Assembly: GCF_900129915.1 (NCBI RefSeq)
Contig: NZ_FQXH01000013.1
Coordinates: 1 to 62,786 of the forward strand
Direction: 5' to 3'
Source of the DNA: Tepidibacter thalassicus DSM 15285
GTDB lineage: Bacteria > Bacillota > Clostridia > Peptostreptococcales > Peptostreptococcaceae
Length of the DNA: 62,786 bases
Shown here: positions 1 through 9,182 of the stretch, one piece after another
Layout of the letters: each line of letters begins with the position of its first letter
How positions within the stretch are numbered: the stretch's first letter is position 1
The notes under the pieces: generated by a model
Databases searched by the model: none
The model's input: the letters and a program-made list of their open reading frames with translations, nothing else
Told to the model about the DNA's origin: nothing
Position numbers and translations under genes: made by a program

Positions 1-243
1 TCCTTTTCCATCAAGATAATCTCTCACAGACATATTCTTAATTTTTTCTGAATAAGAAGTATTCTTAGATGTGGTATTTAATCCATTAATTCCTAATGAT
101 TGATAATTTCGAATCCAATTGCTTAAGGTGCTTCGATTAACACCAATTAGTTTAGCAGTATGATTGATAGAGTCCTCTCCATTTATACATCTAAGAACAT
201 ATTCTAATTTTTCATTTGTTGTGAACTTACTTTTTCTTCCCAT
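1..243 (-). CDS. IS3-family (IS150-type) transposase OrfA, cut by window edge
   Basis: The minus strand reads MGRKSKFTTNEKLEYVLRC from an ATG at 241-243, followed by a helix-turn-helix with INHTAKLIGVNRSTLSNWI, and runs off the left edge after 81 codons. The HTH_28/InsJ-like domain is typical of OrfA of IS150-group IS3 elements, which binds the terminal inverted repeats and is normally joined to a DDE OrfB by frameshifting. A GGAGGAG ribosome site lies just before the ATG. OrfB would lie outside the window, so intactness cannot be judged. This OrfA differs from the IS3 remnant at 54-55 kb, so it is a separate element. Confidence 0.8.
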   Translation of the reverse strand, partial: MGRKSKFTTNEKLEYVLRCINGEDSINHTAKLIGVNRSTLSNWIRNYQSLGINGLNTTSKNTSYSEKIKNMSVRDYLDGKG

Positions 244-256
244 AAAAAATACTCCT

Positions 257-300
257 CCTTATAGCCAACAGTTTTATTATTTTAACTGTCTACTATAAGG
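257..300. repeat. Inverted repeat at the end of the left-edge IS
   Basis: Arms CCTTATAG (257-264) and CTATAAGG (293-300) are perfect complements, and inside them AACAGT and ACTGT also pair. The structure sits between the OrfA start and the aminopeptidase, so it most likely marks the IS terminus or its promoter-proximal hairpin. Target duplication cannot be checked because the other end is missing. Confidence 0.45.
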
Positions 301-336
301 GGAGCATATCAATTCATAAACACTAGTGCTTTTTAT

Positions 337-1452
337 TTATTTTAAATTTTCAGGATTTAAACATTTCAATTCTTCTATAACAAATAATCCATCTTTTCTA
401 ATCAAAACATCATCAAAGTAAATTTCTCCTCCTCCAAATTCCGGAGTTTGAATACAAACTAAATCCCAATGTATTGAAGAATTATTTCCATTGTAAGCAT
501 CTTTATAGCTATTTCCTGGAGTAAAATGAAAACTTCCTTTAATTTTTTCATCAAACAATGTATCTTTCATAGGTTTTTCTATATACGGATTTACTCCTAT
601 TGCAAATTCGCCTACATATCTTGCTCCTTCATCCGTATCGAATATTTTATTTATTCTATCTGTGTCATTTGCAATAGCTTTTACTATTTTTCCATCTTTA
701 AATTCAAGTCTTATATTTTCATATGTAAATCCATTATATACAGCTGGAGTATTATATGTTATGTATCCGTTTACAGAGTCCTTAACCGGTGCTGTATATA
801 CTTCCCCATCAGGTATATTCATCTTTCCATCACATTTTACTACAGGTATATCCTTTATTGAAAAAGTAAGTTCTGTACCTGGTCCTATTATTTTCACTTT
901 ATCTGTTTTTTCCATAAGATTTACCAATGAATCCATTGCCTTTGACATTTTAGAATAATCTAAGTTACATACATTAAAATAAAAATCTTCAAATTTTTCT
1001 GTACTAGTTCCTGCAAGTTGAGCCATAGATGGATTCGGATATCTCATTACACACCATTTTGTATTTGCCACTCTTTCTTTTATATGTACAGGCCCAATAA
1101 ATTCTTCCATATACAAACTCATATTATCTTCTGGTACATCTGAAAGTTCAGTTATATTATTTGTACCTCTGATAGAAATATAAGCATCCATTTCCTTCAT
1201 TCTTTCAAGTTCATATTTTGCCATGCTTTTTATCTGTTCTTTATTTGTTTTCATCAAAATTTCTCTTAATATAATATCATTCTTAACTGAAACAAAAGGA
1301 ATACCTCCTACTTCGTAAGCTTCTTTTACAAGTTCTTTAGCAAGATCGATATCATCTCCCTTGACATCAATTAATATCTTCTCTCCCTCTTTTAACTCTA
1401 CTGAATAATTAATTAAATTTTTAGCCAACTTATTTATCCTAGGGTCTCTCAT
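337..1452 (-). CDS. M29-family metallo-aminopeptidase
   Basis: The 371-residue protein matches the thermophilic aminopeptidase family M29 (AmpS/PepS/AP-T), cytosolic dinuclear-metal enzymes that release N-terminal amino acids from peptides. The N-terminal part has the family's KLAKNLINYSVELKEGEKI start. The C-terminal metal-site region shows GEFAIGVNP, the histidine in SFHFTPGN, and NNSSIHWDLV followed by a conserved Asp/Glu-rich end. The length is slightly below the usual 400-410 residues; the second M29 gene of this window (39.5 kb) has 410. AAGGAGT lies 7 bases before the ATG. It appears to be a single gene and is close to an IS end at 300. Confidence 0.88.
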   Translation of the reverse strand: MRDPRINKLAKNLINYSVELKEGEKILIDVKGDDIDLAKELVKEAYEVGGIPFVSVKNDIILREILMKTNKEQIKSMAKYELERMKEMDAYISIRGTNNITELSDVPEDNMSLYMEEFIGPVHIKERVANTKWCVMRYPNPSMAQLAGTSTEKFEDFYFNVCNLDYSKMSKAMDSLVNLMEKTDKVKIIGPGTELTFSIKDIPVVKCDGKMNIPDGEVYTAPVKDSVNGYITYNTPAVYNGFTYENIRLEFKDGKIVKAIANDTDRINKIFDTDEGARYVGEFAIGVNPYIEKPMKDTLFDEKIKGSFHFTPGNSYKDAYNGNNSSIHWDLVCIQTPEFGGGEIYFDDVLIRKDGLFVIEELKCLNPENLK

Positions 1453-1539
1453 ATTTCCAACTCCTTACATTGTAAATTTTTTCTATACATATAAATATAT
1501 TTATATATTACCACATAATATTCATAAAATTAAGAATAA

Positions 1540-1584
1540 ATTTAAAAAAATAAAAAAAATAAGGACCTTACATTCAAAGGCCCT
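1540..1584 (-). terminator. Rho-independent terminator of lon-engB
   Basis: On the minus strand AGGGCCTT (1584-1577) pairs with AAGGTCCT (1569-1562), with one G-U pair and a 7-base loop, followed by a long T-rich run. It starts at the engB stop codon. Confidence 0.8.
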
Positions 1585-2203
1585 AATCTACAGTTATATT
1601 ATATCCTTTTTCTGTATATATATTTATTATCTCGTTCCATAAATCATCAAACCCTGTTTTTTTCAATGATGAAACAGGAATTATCTTTTCATCACTAAGC
1701 CCTAGTTTTTTTCTTATTATGCTGAGATGTTTTTGATACTTTCCTCTAGATATCTTATCAGCTTTTGTCGCTACAATAGTACAATCATATCCATAGTATT
1801 TTATCCAATCGTACATCGCTTTATCATCATTAGTAGGTTCATGTCTTATATCGACTAATAAAAATATATTGCAAAGTTCTTTTCTACGACTTAAATATCT
1901 TTCCATTATTTTGCCCCAACTAGCCTTTTCTGTTTTTGATACTTTGGCATATCCATAACCTGGCAAATCCACAAAATAAAATTCTTTATTTATTAAATAA
2001 AAATTTATAGTTCTAGTTTTTCCCGGTGTTTGACTGACTCTAGCAAACTGTCTTCTATTCAAAAGAGAATTTATACTAGAAGATTTACCTACATTAGATC
2101 TCCCTACAAAGGCTATTTCAGGAATACCTTCATTAGGGTATTGATCTCTATTAACAGCACTTACTACAATTTCTGCCGATCTAATTTTCAATTTATTCAC
2201 CAT
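1583..2203 (-). CDS. engB: Ribosome-biogenesis GTPase EngB/YsxC
   Basis: This 206-residue TrmE-Era-EngA-EngB-Septin GTPase helps assemble the 50S ribosomal subunit in the cytoplasm. The G1 P-loop is GRSNVGKSS (about residues 34-42), the G3 motif is DLPGYG, and the G4 motif is TKADK, followed by a [10 protein letters not shown]5-type motif. The length is normal for the family. Its start overlaps the last 11 bases of lon, so the two are translationally coupled. The lon-engB order is widespread in Firmicutes. A terminator follows directly. Confidence 0.96.
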   Translation of the reverse strand: MVNKLKIRSAEIVVSAVNRDQYPNEGIPEIAFVGRSNVGKSSSINSLLNRRQFARVSQTPGKTRTINFYLINKEFYFVDLPGYGYAKVSKTEKASWGKIMERYLSRRKELCNIFLLVDIRHEPTNDDKAMYDWIKYYGYDCTIVATKADKISRGKYQKHLSIIRKKLGLSDEKIIPVSSLKKTGFDDLWNEIINIYTEKGYNITVD

Positions 2204-4538
2204 CCCTTACTAATGCATGCTCTAATACTTCATCCATGTTCTCTACTAATACAAATTCCATTTTTTTCTTTACATTTTCAGGAATATCTTCTAAATCTTT
2301 TTTATTTTCAATTGGAAGTAACACTTTTTTAATTCCAGCTCTATGAGCTGCAAGTACCTTTTCTTTAATTCCTCCAACAGCTAAAACTCTTCCTCTTAAA
2401 GTTATTTCTCCAGTCATAGCCACAGTATTGCTTACTGGTATCTGTGATAAAGCAGATATTACTGCAGTTGCCATTGTTATACCAGCAGATGGACCATCCT
2501 TCGGAATAGCTCCTTCCGGAATATGAATGTGTATATCTTTTTCTTTATAAAATTCAGGATCTATATTCAATTCTTCACATCTAGATCTTATATACGAAAT
2601 ACCTGCTTTTGCAGATTCTTTCATAACATCTCCAAGTTGTCCAGTTAATACAAGTTGTCCTTTTCCCTTCATCGGAGTTACTTCTATTGACAATGTATCT
2701 CCTCCTACTGCAGTCCAAGCAAGCCCCGTAACTATTCCAATCTCAGGCTTTTCTTTTATAAGTTCATATCTATATCTTTTCTTTCCAAGGTATTTTTCCA
2801 AATTAGTTCTATTAACTCTTATTGATTTTAAATTTGGATTTTCTACATATCTTGTAGCTGCTTTTCTACAAACCTTACCTATTGTTCTCTCTAAATTTCT
2901 AACTCCAGATTCTCTTGTATAATAGTTAATTATATCCCTTAAAGTATCTTCTCCTATTTTCAAAAAGTCTTCTTTAAGCCCATGTTCTTTTATTTGTTTT
3001 GGAAGTAAGTATTTTTGAGATATTTTCAATTTTTCTTCTTCTGTATATCCAGAAATTTCTATTATCTCCATTCTGTCAAGTAATGGTCTTGGAATAGTAC
3101 TTAAACTGTTTGCAGTAGTTATAAATAAAACCTTAGATAAATCAAATGGTATTTCTAAATAATGATCCACAAATTCCTTATTTTGCTCCGGATCTAAAAC
3201 TTCAAGCATTGCTGAAGCTGGATCTCCTCTAAAATCAGAGGCCATTTTGTCTATTTCATCAAATAAAAATACCGGATTTTTACTTTTTGCTTCTTTTATA
3301 GCATTTATAATTCTTCCAGGTATAGCTCCAACATAAGTTCTTCTATGCCCTCTTATTTCAGCTTCATCTCTCACTCCACCTAAAGATACTCTTACAAATT
3401 TTCTATTTAAAGATTTCGCTACTGATTTTGCTATAGAAGTTTTACCAACTCCTGGAGGTCCAACAAGACAAAGTATAGGTCCTTTCATCGATTTAGCAAG
3501 TTTCCTTATAGCTAAATATTCAATAATTCTTTCTTTTACTTTTTCAAGTCCGTAATGATCTTGATCAAGTATTTTTCTAGACTCTTTTATATCTATTTTA
3601 TCTTTAATTTCATTATTCCAAGGAAGCGAAAAAATTGTATCTAAATAATTTCTTATAACACTAGATTCAGCTGAAGATGAAGACATTCTCGATAGCCTGT
3701 TTATTTCTTTAGATATTTTTTCTTTTATTTCTTTTTTTACCTTTAATTTTTTTAATTTATTTTTGTATTCTTCAATTTCATCGGCTATTTCTTCATCTTC
3801 TCCAAGCTCTTTTTGAATTGCTTTAAGTTGCTCTCTTAGATAGTATTCCTTTTGAACTTTGTTTATCTGTTTTTTTACTCTTAAACTTATTTTCTTTTCT
3901 ATTTTTAAAATATCTATTTCTTCAAGTAATATTTTGTATATTTTTTCCAATCTCTTTTTAGGATCAAATATTTCTAGTATTTCTTGTTTTTGAAGAGGTT
4001 TTAAAAACATATTTGAAGCTATAGTATCTACAAACCTACTAGCATCCTCTATATCAGATAAAGAAAGTAGTATTTCTGGAGAAATTCTATTGCTTATGTT
4101 GATATATTCTTCAAATGATTCAAATACATTTCTCATCAATGCTTCTACTTCTTTATCTTCCTTAATAAGTTCTTCATCATAAACTACTTCTTCTAAAACA
4201 GCTTTAAAAAACGGTTCTTCCTGTATAACTTCTTTTATTTCAGCTCTAGATATACCTTCTACCAATACTCTTATAGTATCTCCAGGAAGTTTTAACATTT
4301 GTTTTATCTTACATATTGTTCCTATATGATAAAAATCATTTGGTGTAGGTAAATCTACTTCAGCTTCTTTTTGAGATGTTAAAAATATAAGCTGTTCATC
4401 AACCATGGCTTCTTCTAATGCATTTATAGATTTATCTCTACCAACATCAAAATGTAAAACCATATATGGAAATACCGCTAACCCTCTAAGAGGTATAAGT
4501 GGCAATTGATGTTCTTTCATCGTATAGTTTTGCTCCAT
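2193..4538 (-). CDS. lon: ATP-dependent protease Lon (LonA)
   Basis: This is full-length LonA (781 residues), a cytosolic hexameric protease for misfolded and regulatory proteins. An N-terminal substrate-recognition domain ([15 protein letters not shown]) is followed by coiled coil, an AAA+ module with Walker [10 protein letters not shown] near residue 360 and Walker [12 protein letters not shown], and a C-terminal protease domain. The catalytic Ser is in [10 protein letters not shown] and the Lys in [15 protein letters not shown] consensus promoter lies 70-100 bases upstream and GGAGTG precedes the ATG. I saw no CtsR or CIRCE site at its promoter. Confidence 0.98.
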   Translation of the reverse strand: MEQNYTMKEHQLPLIPLRGLAVFPYMVLHFDVGRDKSINALEEAMVDEQLIFLTSQKEAEVDLPTPNDFYHIGTICKIKQMLKLPGDTIRVLVEGISRAEIKEVIQEEPFFKAVLEEVVYDEELIKEDKEVEALMRNVFESFEEYINISNRISPEILLSLSDIEDASRFVDTIASNMFLKPLQKQEILEIFDPKKRLEKIYKILLEEIDILKIEKKISLRVKKQINKVQKEYYLREQLKAIQKELGEDEEIADEIEEYKNKLKKLKVKKEIKEKISKEINRLSRMSSSSAESSVIRNYLDTIFSLPWNNEIKDKIDIKESRKILDQDHYGLEKVKERIIEYLAIRKLAKSMKGPILCLVGPPGVGKTSIAKSVAKSLNRKFVRVSLGGVRDEAEIRGHRRTYVGAIPGRIINAIKEAKSKNPVFLFDEIDKMASDFRGDPASAMLEVLDPEQNKEFVDHYLEIPFDLSKVLFITTANSLSTIPRPLLDRMEIIEISGYTEEEKLKISQKYLLPKQIKEHGLKEDFLKIGEDTLRDIINYYTRESGVRNLERTIGKVCRKAATRYVENPNLKSIRVNRTNLEKYLGKKRYRYELIKEKPEIGIVTGLAWTAVGGDTLSIEVTPMKGKGQLVLTGQLGDVMKESAKAGISYIRSRCEELNIDPEFYKEKDIHIHIPEGAIPKDGPSAGITMATAVISALSQIPVSNTVAMTGEITLRGRVLAVGGIKEKVLAAHRAGIKKVLLPIENKKDLEDIPENVKKKMEFVLVENMDEVLEHALVRDGE

Positions 4539-4607
4539 AACATCACTCCTTATGTAAAAAAATCGTTCTTTTAAATTTTTTAGTATTTTTATTGAAATGT
4601 CTATACT

Positions 4608-4636
4608 ATTATATATTTCCCTTAAAAATTTTTCAA
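4608..4636 (-). promoter_or_regulatory. Sigma-A-type promoter of lon
   Basis: On the minus strand TTGAAA (4636-4631) and TATAAT (4613-4608) are separated by exactly 17 bases, 70 bases before the lon ATG. This is a strong vegetative promoter pattern. Confidence 0.7.
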
Positions 4637-4710
4637 TATAATATAAATTATAGAGTTTATTTGTTTTTTAAGTGTTATAATATTTTTATAAAATCATTTA
4701 GGAGGTAATC

Positions 4711-5226
4711 ATGCTTAAATTATTCTTAACTTTTTTAAAAATAGGCTCAGTTACCTTTGGAGGAGGATACGCTATGATTCCTCTAATCCAAGAAGAAATT
4801 GTAAATAAACAAAAATTATTAACTGAAGATGATTTTTTAGATTATGTATCTATAGCTCAAAGTTTTCCCGGAGCCATAGCAGTTAATATATCACTGCTTT
4901 TAGGGTATAGGTTTTACAAAATCCCGGGAAGTTTGGTATGTCTTTTAGGTGTCGTTCTTCCTTCTTTTTTTTCTATATTATTATTAGCTTTTTTATACAC
5001 CATAAACAAAAATTCAAATTACATAGAAGGATTTTTTTACGGAGTAAGGCCCGTAGTTGCCTCTCTTCTTTTGTATTCTTTTTTTAAAATGTTTAAAAAT
5101 ATAGATAAAAATAAAATACATATATTACTTTTTATCACATCTTTTATTTTAGTTACGTTTTTTTCAGTTAATCCGATATATATAATATTAATTGGAGGAA
5201 TTATAGGGTTATGTACAAAATATTAA
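4711..5226 (+). CDS. Chromate-transporter family protein, subunit 1
   Basis: This 171-residue membrane protein is a short-chain ChrA (CHR) protein, one half of a two-gene transporter. The family signature FGGGYAMIPLIQEE is near residue 18, and SQSFPGAIAVNI follows near residue 52, then several hydrophobic helices. Short CHR pairs form a heteromeric inner-membrane anion carrier; chromate or sulfate is the family substrate, but the physiological substrate here is unknown. AGGAGG lies 7 bases before the ATG and a TATAAT is at 4676-4681. The last 16 bases overlap the second subunit. The pair is inserted between clpX and lon, which are usually closer together. Confidence 0.88.
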   Translation: MLKLFLTFLKIGSVTFGGGYAMIPLIQEEIVNKQKLLTEDDFLDYVSIAQSFPGAIAVNISLLLGYRFYKIPGSLVCLLGVVLPSFFSILLLAFLYTINKNSNYIEGFFYGVRPVVASLLLYSFFKMFKNIDKNKIHILLFITSFILVTFFSVNPIYIILIGGIIGLCTKY

Positions 5227-5747
5227 GTCTATTTAAAATTTTTATAGCATTTTTTAAAATAGGAGCTTTTAGTTTTGGTGGTGGCTATGCCATGTTGCCA
5301 TTTATCGAAAGAGAAATAATCAAACTTAAAGGGTGGCTTACATACAAAGAATTTTTAGACGTGCTCGCTATTTCTCAAGCTTCCCCTGGTCCTATCGCAA
5401 TAAACAGCGCTACATTTATAGGATATAAATACTACTACATTTTAGGAAGTATATTTGCAACACTTGGCGTAATAAGTTTTTCAATTATTTGTATGAATAT
5501 ATTATCTCCTGCTCTTGAAAAATACAAAGACAATAAACATTTATCAAAAATTCTCAAATTTTTAAAACCAATAACTGTTGGATTTATACTGTCATCAGCT
5601 TATTCTACATTCAACAAGAGTATATTTGACTTATATTCTTTTATGATTTTTTTATTGTCTTTTATTTTATTAAATTCCAAAAAAGTCCATCCGATAATTA
5701 TAATAATCGGATTTGGATTAGCTGGAACAATTTTAAAAGGGGCATAA
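5211..5747 (+). CDS. Chromate-transporter family protein, subunit 2
   Basis: This 178-residue partner of the preceding gene repeats the CHR signature (FSFGGGYAMLPFIEREI near residue 22, SQASPGPIAINSATFIGY near residue 63). The overlap with the first gene and the pairing of N- and C-type halves are diagnostic of short-chain CHR transporters. It has about five hydrophobic segments. Its TAA stop (5745-5747) is the loop of a terminator hairpin shared with clpX. Confidence 0.88.
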   Translation: MYKILSLFKIFIAFFKIGAFSFGGGYAMLPFIEREIIKLKGWLTYKEFLDVLAISQASPGPIAINSATFIGYKYYYILGSIFATLGVISFSIICMNILSPALEKYKDNKHLSKILKFLKPITVGFILSSAYSTFNKSIFDLYSFMIFLLSFILLNSKKVHPIIIIIGFGLAGTILKGA

Positions 5748-5757
5748 TGCCCCTTTT
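5735..5757. terminator. Bidirectional terminator with a stop codon as its loop
   Basis: AAAAGGGGCA (5735-5744) and TGCCCCTTTT (5748-5757) are perfect complements around a TAA loop. The loop is the stop codon of the second chromate-type gene, and the right arm includes the first two bases of the clpX stop codon on the other strand. It therefore serves two convergent genes with almost no spacer. Confidence 0.8.
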
Positions 5758-7015
5758 ATGCACTTTCTTCTGGTTTTTTACTGTCATTTTCAAACATAAT
5801 TAATGGCTCTTTATTGCCATTTATAGTTTCTTCAGTTATAACTACTTTTTCTATATCTTTTCTAGATGGTATTTCAAACATAATGTCCATCATAGCTTCT
5901 TCCAATATACTTCTAAGACCTCTTGCACCTGTATTTCTCTCAATAGCCTTTTTAGCTATGGCTTTCAATGCATCTTCTCTAAATTCAAGCTCTACATTAT
6001 CCATATCAAATAATTTTTTATACTGCTTTGTAAGAGCATTTTTAGGCTCTTTTAATATTCTAACTAAAGCATCTTCATCTAATAAATCTAAAGTTACAAC
6101 CACTGGAACTCTACCTATAAATTCCGGTATAAGTCCAAATTTAAGTAAGTCTTCTGGTTGAACTTGTCTGTATAACTTACTCAAATCCTCCTCTTTTTTA
6201 CTTTCTATTTTAGCTCCAAAACCTAAAGTTTTTTGACCTGTTCTCTTTTTAATTATTTTATCTATTCCATCAAAAGCTCCACCTACTATGAACAATATAT
6301 TAGTGGTATCTATCTGTAAAAATTCTTGATGTGGATGCTTTCTTCCTCCTTGTGGTGGTACATTAGCAGTAGTTCCTTCTAGTATTTTAAGAAGTGCTTG
6401 CTGAACTCCTTCTCCACTAACATCTCTTGTTATAGATGGATTATCCGATTTTCTCGCTATTTTATCTATCTCATCTATATATATTATACCTTTTTCTGCT
6501 CTCTCTAAATCATAATCTGCAGCTTGAATTAATTTTAAAAGAATATTTTCCACATCTTCTCCAACATATCCAGCTTCTGTAAGCGAAGTAGCATCTGCCA
6601 TGGCAAAAGGAACATTAAGTATCTTAGCAAGAGTTTGTGCAAGTAAAGTTTTACCTGAACCAGTAGGTCCAAGCATTAATATATTACTTTTTTGAACTTC
6701 AACATCTTTACTGCTTTTATTGCTTGTATATATTCTTTTATAATGATTATATACAGCAACAGATAAAGCCTTCTTAGCTTCATTTTGACCAATTACGTAT
6801 TCATCTAAAATTTCTTTTATCTCCATAGGCTTTGGAAGAGTAGTAAAATCACTTTCAAAAGACTCTTCAAATTCTTCTTTTATTATCTCCTCACAAAGCT
6901 CAACACACTCATCACAAATATACACATTTGGTCCTGCTATAAGCCTTCTAACTTGCTCCTGATTTTTTCCACAAAAAGAACACTTTAGATGTTTTTTATC
7001 TTCAAATTTTGACAT
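5756..7015 (-). CDS. clpX: ATP-dependent Clp protease ATP-binding subunit ClpX
   Basis: ClpX (419 residues) is the AAA+ unfoldase that feeds substrates into ClpP in the cytosol. The N-terminal zinc domain has Cys12, Cys15, Cys34 and Cys37. The AAA+ core shows Walker A GPTGSGKT, the GYVGEDVE pore loop, Walker [16 protein letters not shown], and a TLGFGA loop at the position of the IGF motif that docks on ClpP. AGAGGTG precedes the ATG. It lies 23 bases after clpP in the same direction, as an operon. Confidence 0.98.
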   Translation of the reverse strand: MSKFEDKKHLKCSFCGKNQEQVRRLIAGPNVYICDECVELCEEIIKEEFEESFESDFTTLPKPMEIKEILDEYVIGQNEAKKALSVAVYNHYKRIYTSNKSSKDVEVQKSNILMLGPTGSGKTLLAQTLAKILNVPFAMADATSLTEAGYVGEDVENILLKLIQAADYDLERAEKGIIYIDEIDKIARKSDNPSITRDVSGEGVQQALLKILEGTTANVPPQGGRKHPHQEFLQIDTTNILFIVGGAFDGIDKIIKKRTGQKTLGFGAKIESKKEEDLSKLYRQVQPEDLLKFGLIPEFIGRVPVVVTLDLLDEDALVRILKEPKNALTKQYKKLFDMDNVELEFREDALKAIAKKAIERNTGARGLRSILEEAMMDIMFEIPSRKDIEKVVITEETINGNKEPLIMFENDSKKPEESA

Positions 7016-7038
7016 TTTTACACCTCTCTTAATTTGAG

Positions 7039-7623
7039 CTATAATCTTTTGCTTATAACTTCATCAATTATTCCATATTCTTTAGCCTCATGTGCATCCA
7101 TGAAATAATCTCTTTCTGTGTCTTGTTTTATTTTTTCAAGCGGCTGTCCAGTTCTTTCTGATAAAATCTTATTTAATTTCTCTTTCATTTTTATAATTCT
7201 CTGTGCATGTATTTGTATGTCCGTAGCCTGACCTCTTGTTCCTCCTAATGGCTGATGTATCATTATTTCACTATTTGGAAGAGCAAATCTTTTACCTTTT
7301 GCTCCAGCATTTAATAAAAATGCTCCCATAGACGCCGCCATTCCTATACAAATAGTGCAAACATCAGGTTTTATATATTGCATTGTATCATAAATAGCCA
7401 TTCCAGCAGTAATACTTCCTCCTGGTGAATTTATATATAGATATATATCTTTATCAGGATCTTCTGATTCTAAAAATAAAAGCTGTGCTACAACAAGACT
7501 TGCTGTAGTGTCATTTACTTCATCTCCTAAAAATATTATTCTATCCTTTAAAAGTCTAGAATATATATCATAAGATCTTTCTCCTCTTCCTGTTTGTTCT
7601 ACTACTACAGGTACTAAAGCCAT
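7039..7623 (-). CDS. clpP: ATP-dependent Clp protease proteolytic subunit ClpP
   Basis: This 194-residue serine protease forms the tetradecameric barrel partnered by ClpX. The catalytic triad is visible: Ser98 in GMAASMGA, His123 in IHQPLGG and Asp172 in ERDYFMD. The [21 protein letters not shown]-terminus is typical of the family. It lies between tig and clpX on the same strand. Confidence 0.98.
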   Translation of the reverse strand: MALVPVVVEQTGRGERSYDIYSRLLKDRIIFLGDEVNDTTASLVVAQLLFLESEDPDKDIYLYINSPGGSITAGMAIYDTMQYIKPDVCTICIGMAASMGAFLLNAGAKGKRFALPNSEIMIHQPLGGTRGQATDIQIHAQRIIKMKEKLNKILSERTGQPLEKIKQDTERDYFMDAHEAKEYGIIDEVISKRL

Positions 7624-7660
7624 AAAATACCCCTCCTTTGTTATATATCCTGTATATAGA

Positions 7661-7687
7661 TACAGTAGCCTAAATTAGGCTACTGTA
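7661..7687 (-). promoter_or_regulatory. Hairpin between tig and clpP
   Basis: TACAGTAGCCTAA (7661-7673) and TTAGGCTACTGTA (7675-7687) are perfect 13-base arms. No T-run follows on either strand, so it is a poor terminator. It is more likely an mRNA-processing or partial attenuation hairpin that sets the tig:clpP ratio. Confidence 0.5.
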
Positions 7688-7691
7688 AGAA

Positions 7692-8978
7692 CTAAGCTAT
7701 TTTAGCATTTTCAACTAACATGTCTATAGTTTTCTTAACAGCTATATTTTCTTTAAAATAATCCATATCTTCATCACGAAGTGTTGCTTTAAACTTATCT
7801 AAATCCATTTTATACATTTTTGCCATTTCTTCTATTTCTTTATTCACATCTTCATCAGAAACTTCTATTTTTTCTTCTTTTAAAATAGCTTCAAGAACTA
7901 AAGATGTTTTCACTTTCTTTTCAGCTTCTTCTTTCATTTGAGATTTTAAATCATCTATTTTCATTCCTGTGTATTGTATATATTTTTCAAGATTTAATCC
8001 TTGCATTTGTAATTGATAATCAAAATCTCTTAACATATTGCTTATTTGATTTTCTACCATAACTTCAGGTACTTCAACCTCACAAACTTCAACAGCTTTT
8101 TCTATAACTTTATTTCTTATTTCTGCTTCTTCCCTATTTTTTGCATCTTCTTCTAATTTATTCTTTATATCGCTTTTTAATTCATCTAAAGTATCAAATT
8201 CACTTACATCCTTAGCAAATTCATCATCAAGCTCAGGAAGTTCCTTCACTTTTATTTCTTTTATTTTCACTTCAAATACAGCAGGTTTTCCAGCTAAATT
8301 CTCTGCATGATATTCTTCAGGGAAAGTTACATTTACTTTTACTTCTTCTCCTATTTTTGCTCCTATTAATTGTTCTTCAAATCCTGGTATAAATGTTCCT
8401 GAACCTATAACTAAATTATAGTTTTCTCCTTTTCCACCTTCAAAAGCTTCTCCATCTACAAATCCTTCAAAATCTATTGTAACTGTATCTTTATCTTGAA
8501 CTGGTCTATCTTCAACAGTTACTAATCTAGCATTTTGATTTCTCATTTGTTCAAGTCTAGCTTCTACATCTTCTTCTTTTACAGTATATTCAATTTTATC
8601 TACTTCTATACCTTTATATTCTCCTAATTTAACTTCAGGTTTTACAGTAACTTTAACAGAAAGTACTAAGTCCTTTCCATCTCCTATTTCTTCTATATCA
8701 AGTTCTGGTCTATCCACTGGCTCTAAATTGTTTTCATCTATAGCTTTTGTATATACTTCTGGGAATACTATATTTATAGCTTCATCATAAAATACTCCCT
8801 TACCATATTGAGCTTCTATTAAACTTTTAGGAGCTTTTCCTTTTCTAAATCCTGGAATGTTAAATCTTCCCTTTAATTTATTATATGCCTTATTAACTGC
8901 TTTTTCAAATTCATCACTGCTTACAGTAATTTTTAAAGTAACTTCATTATTTTCTTTTTTAATTAATTCTGAATTCAT
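7692..8978 (-). CDS. tig: Trigger factor
   Basis: Trigger factor (428 residues) is the ribosome-bound chaperone and peptidyl-prolyl isomerase. The N-terminal ribosome-binding signature GFRKGKAPKSLIEAQYGKGV is near residues 42-61. The FKBP-type domain (DTVTIDFEGFVDGEAFEGG) sits around residues 163-245, and a long helical C-terminal chaperone domain follows. It is first in the tig-clpP-clpX order common in Clostridia. A TTGTAA-18-TATAAT promoter lies upstream. Confidence 0.97.
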   Translation of the reverse strand: MNSELIKKENNEVTLKITVSSDEFEKAVNKAYNKLKGRFNIPGFRKGKAPKSLIEAQYGKGVFYDEAINIVFPEVYTKAIDENNLEPVDRPELDIEEIGDGKDLVLSVKVTVKPEVKLGEYKGIEVDKIEYTVKEEDVEARLEQMRNQNARLVTVEDRPVQDKDTVTIDFEGFVDGEAFEGGKGENYNLVIGSGTFIPGFEEQLIGAKIGEEVKVNVTFPEEYHAENLAGKPAVFEVKIKEIKVKELPELDDEFAKDVSEFDTLDELKSDIKNKLEEDAKNREEAEIRNKVIEKAVEVCEVEVPEVMVENQISNMLRDFDYQLQMQGLNLEKYIQYTGMKIDDLKSQMKEEAEKKVKTSLVLEAILKEEKIEVSDEDVNKEIEEMAKMYKMDLDKFKATLRDEDMDYFKENIAVKKTIDMLVENAKIA

Positions 8979-9027
8979 TTTGTATTCCTCCTATGTACCT
9001 TTCTTTATTTTCTTTTATAACCATTTT

Positions 9028-9057
9028 ATTATAACATATAACATTTTTTATTTACAA
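9028..9057 (-). promoter_or_regulatory. Promoter of tig
   Basis: On the minus strand TTGTAA (9057-9052) and TATAAT (9033-9028) are 18 bases apart, 50 bases before the tig ATG. Confidence 0.55.
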
Positions 9058-9110
9058 GAGAGTGATTCTTTCATTTACTTTTTTCCTAAATTTTCATATA
9101 ATTATAATAA

Positions 9111-9145
9111 ATATTAGTAAACATGTTAATCTTTTTTACTAATAT
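9111..9145 (+). promoter_or_regulatory. Perfect 11-bp inverted repeat before the ArsB/NhaD-like permease
   Basis: ATATTAGTAAA (9111-9121) and TTTACTAATAT (9135-9145) are exact complements 13 bases apart, 38 bases upstream of the permease ATG. The spacing (24 bases centre to centre) suits either a dimeric repressor site or a leader hairpin. No regulator gene is adjacent. Confidence 0.45.
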
Positions 9146-9182
9146 CAAGCTCAAATAAATTTATAAAGGAGTTGAAAATTCT

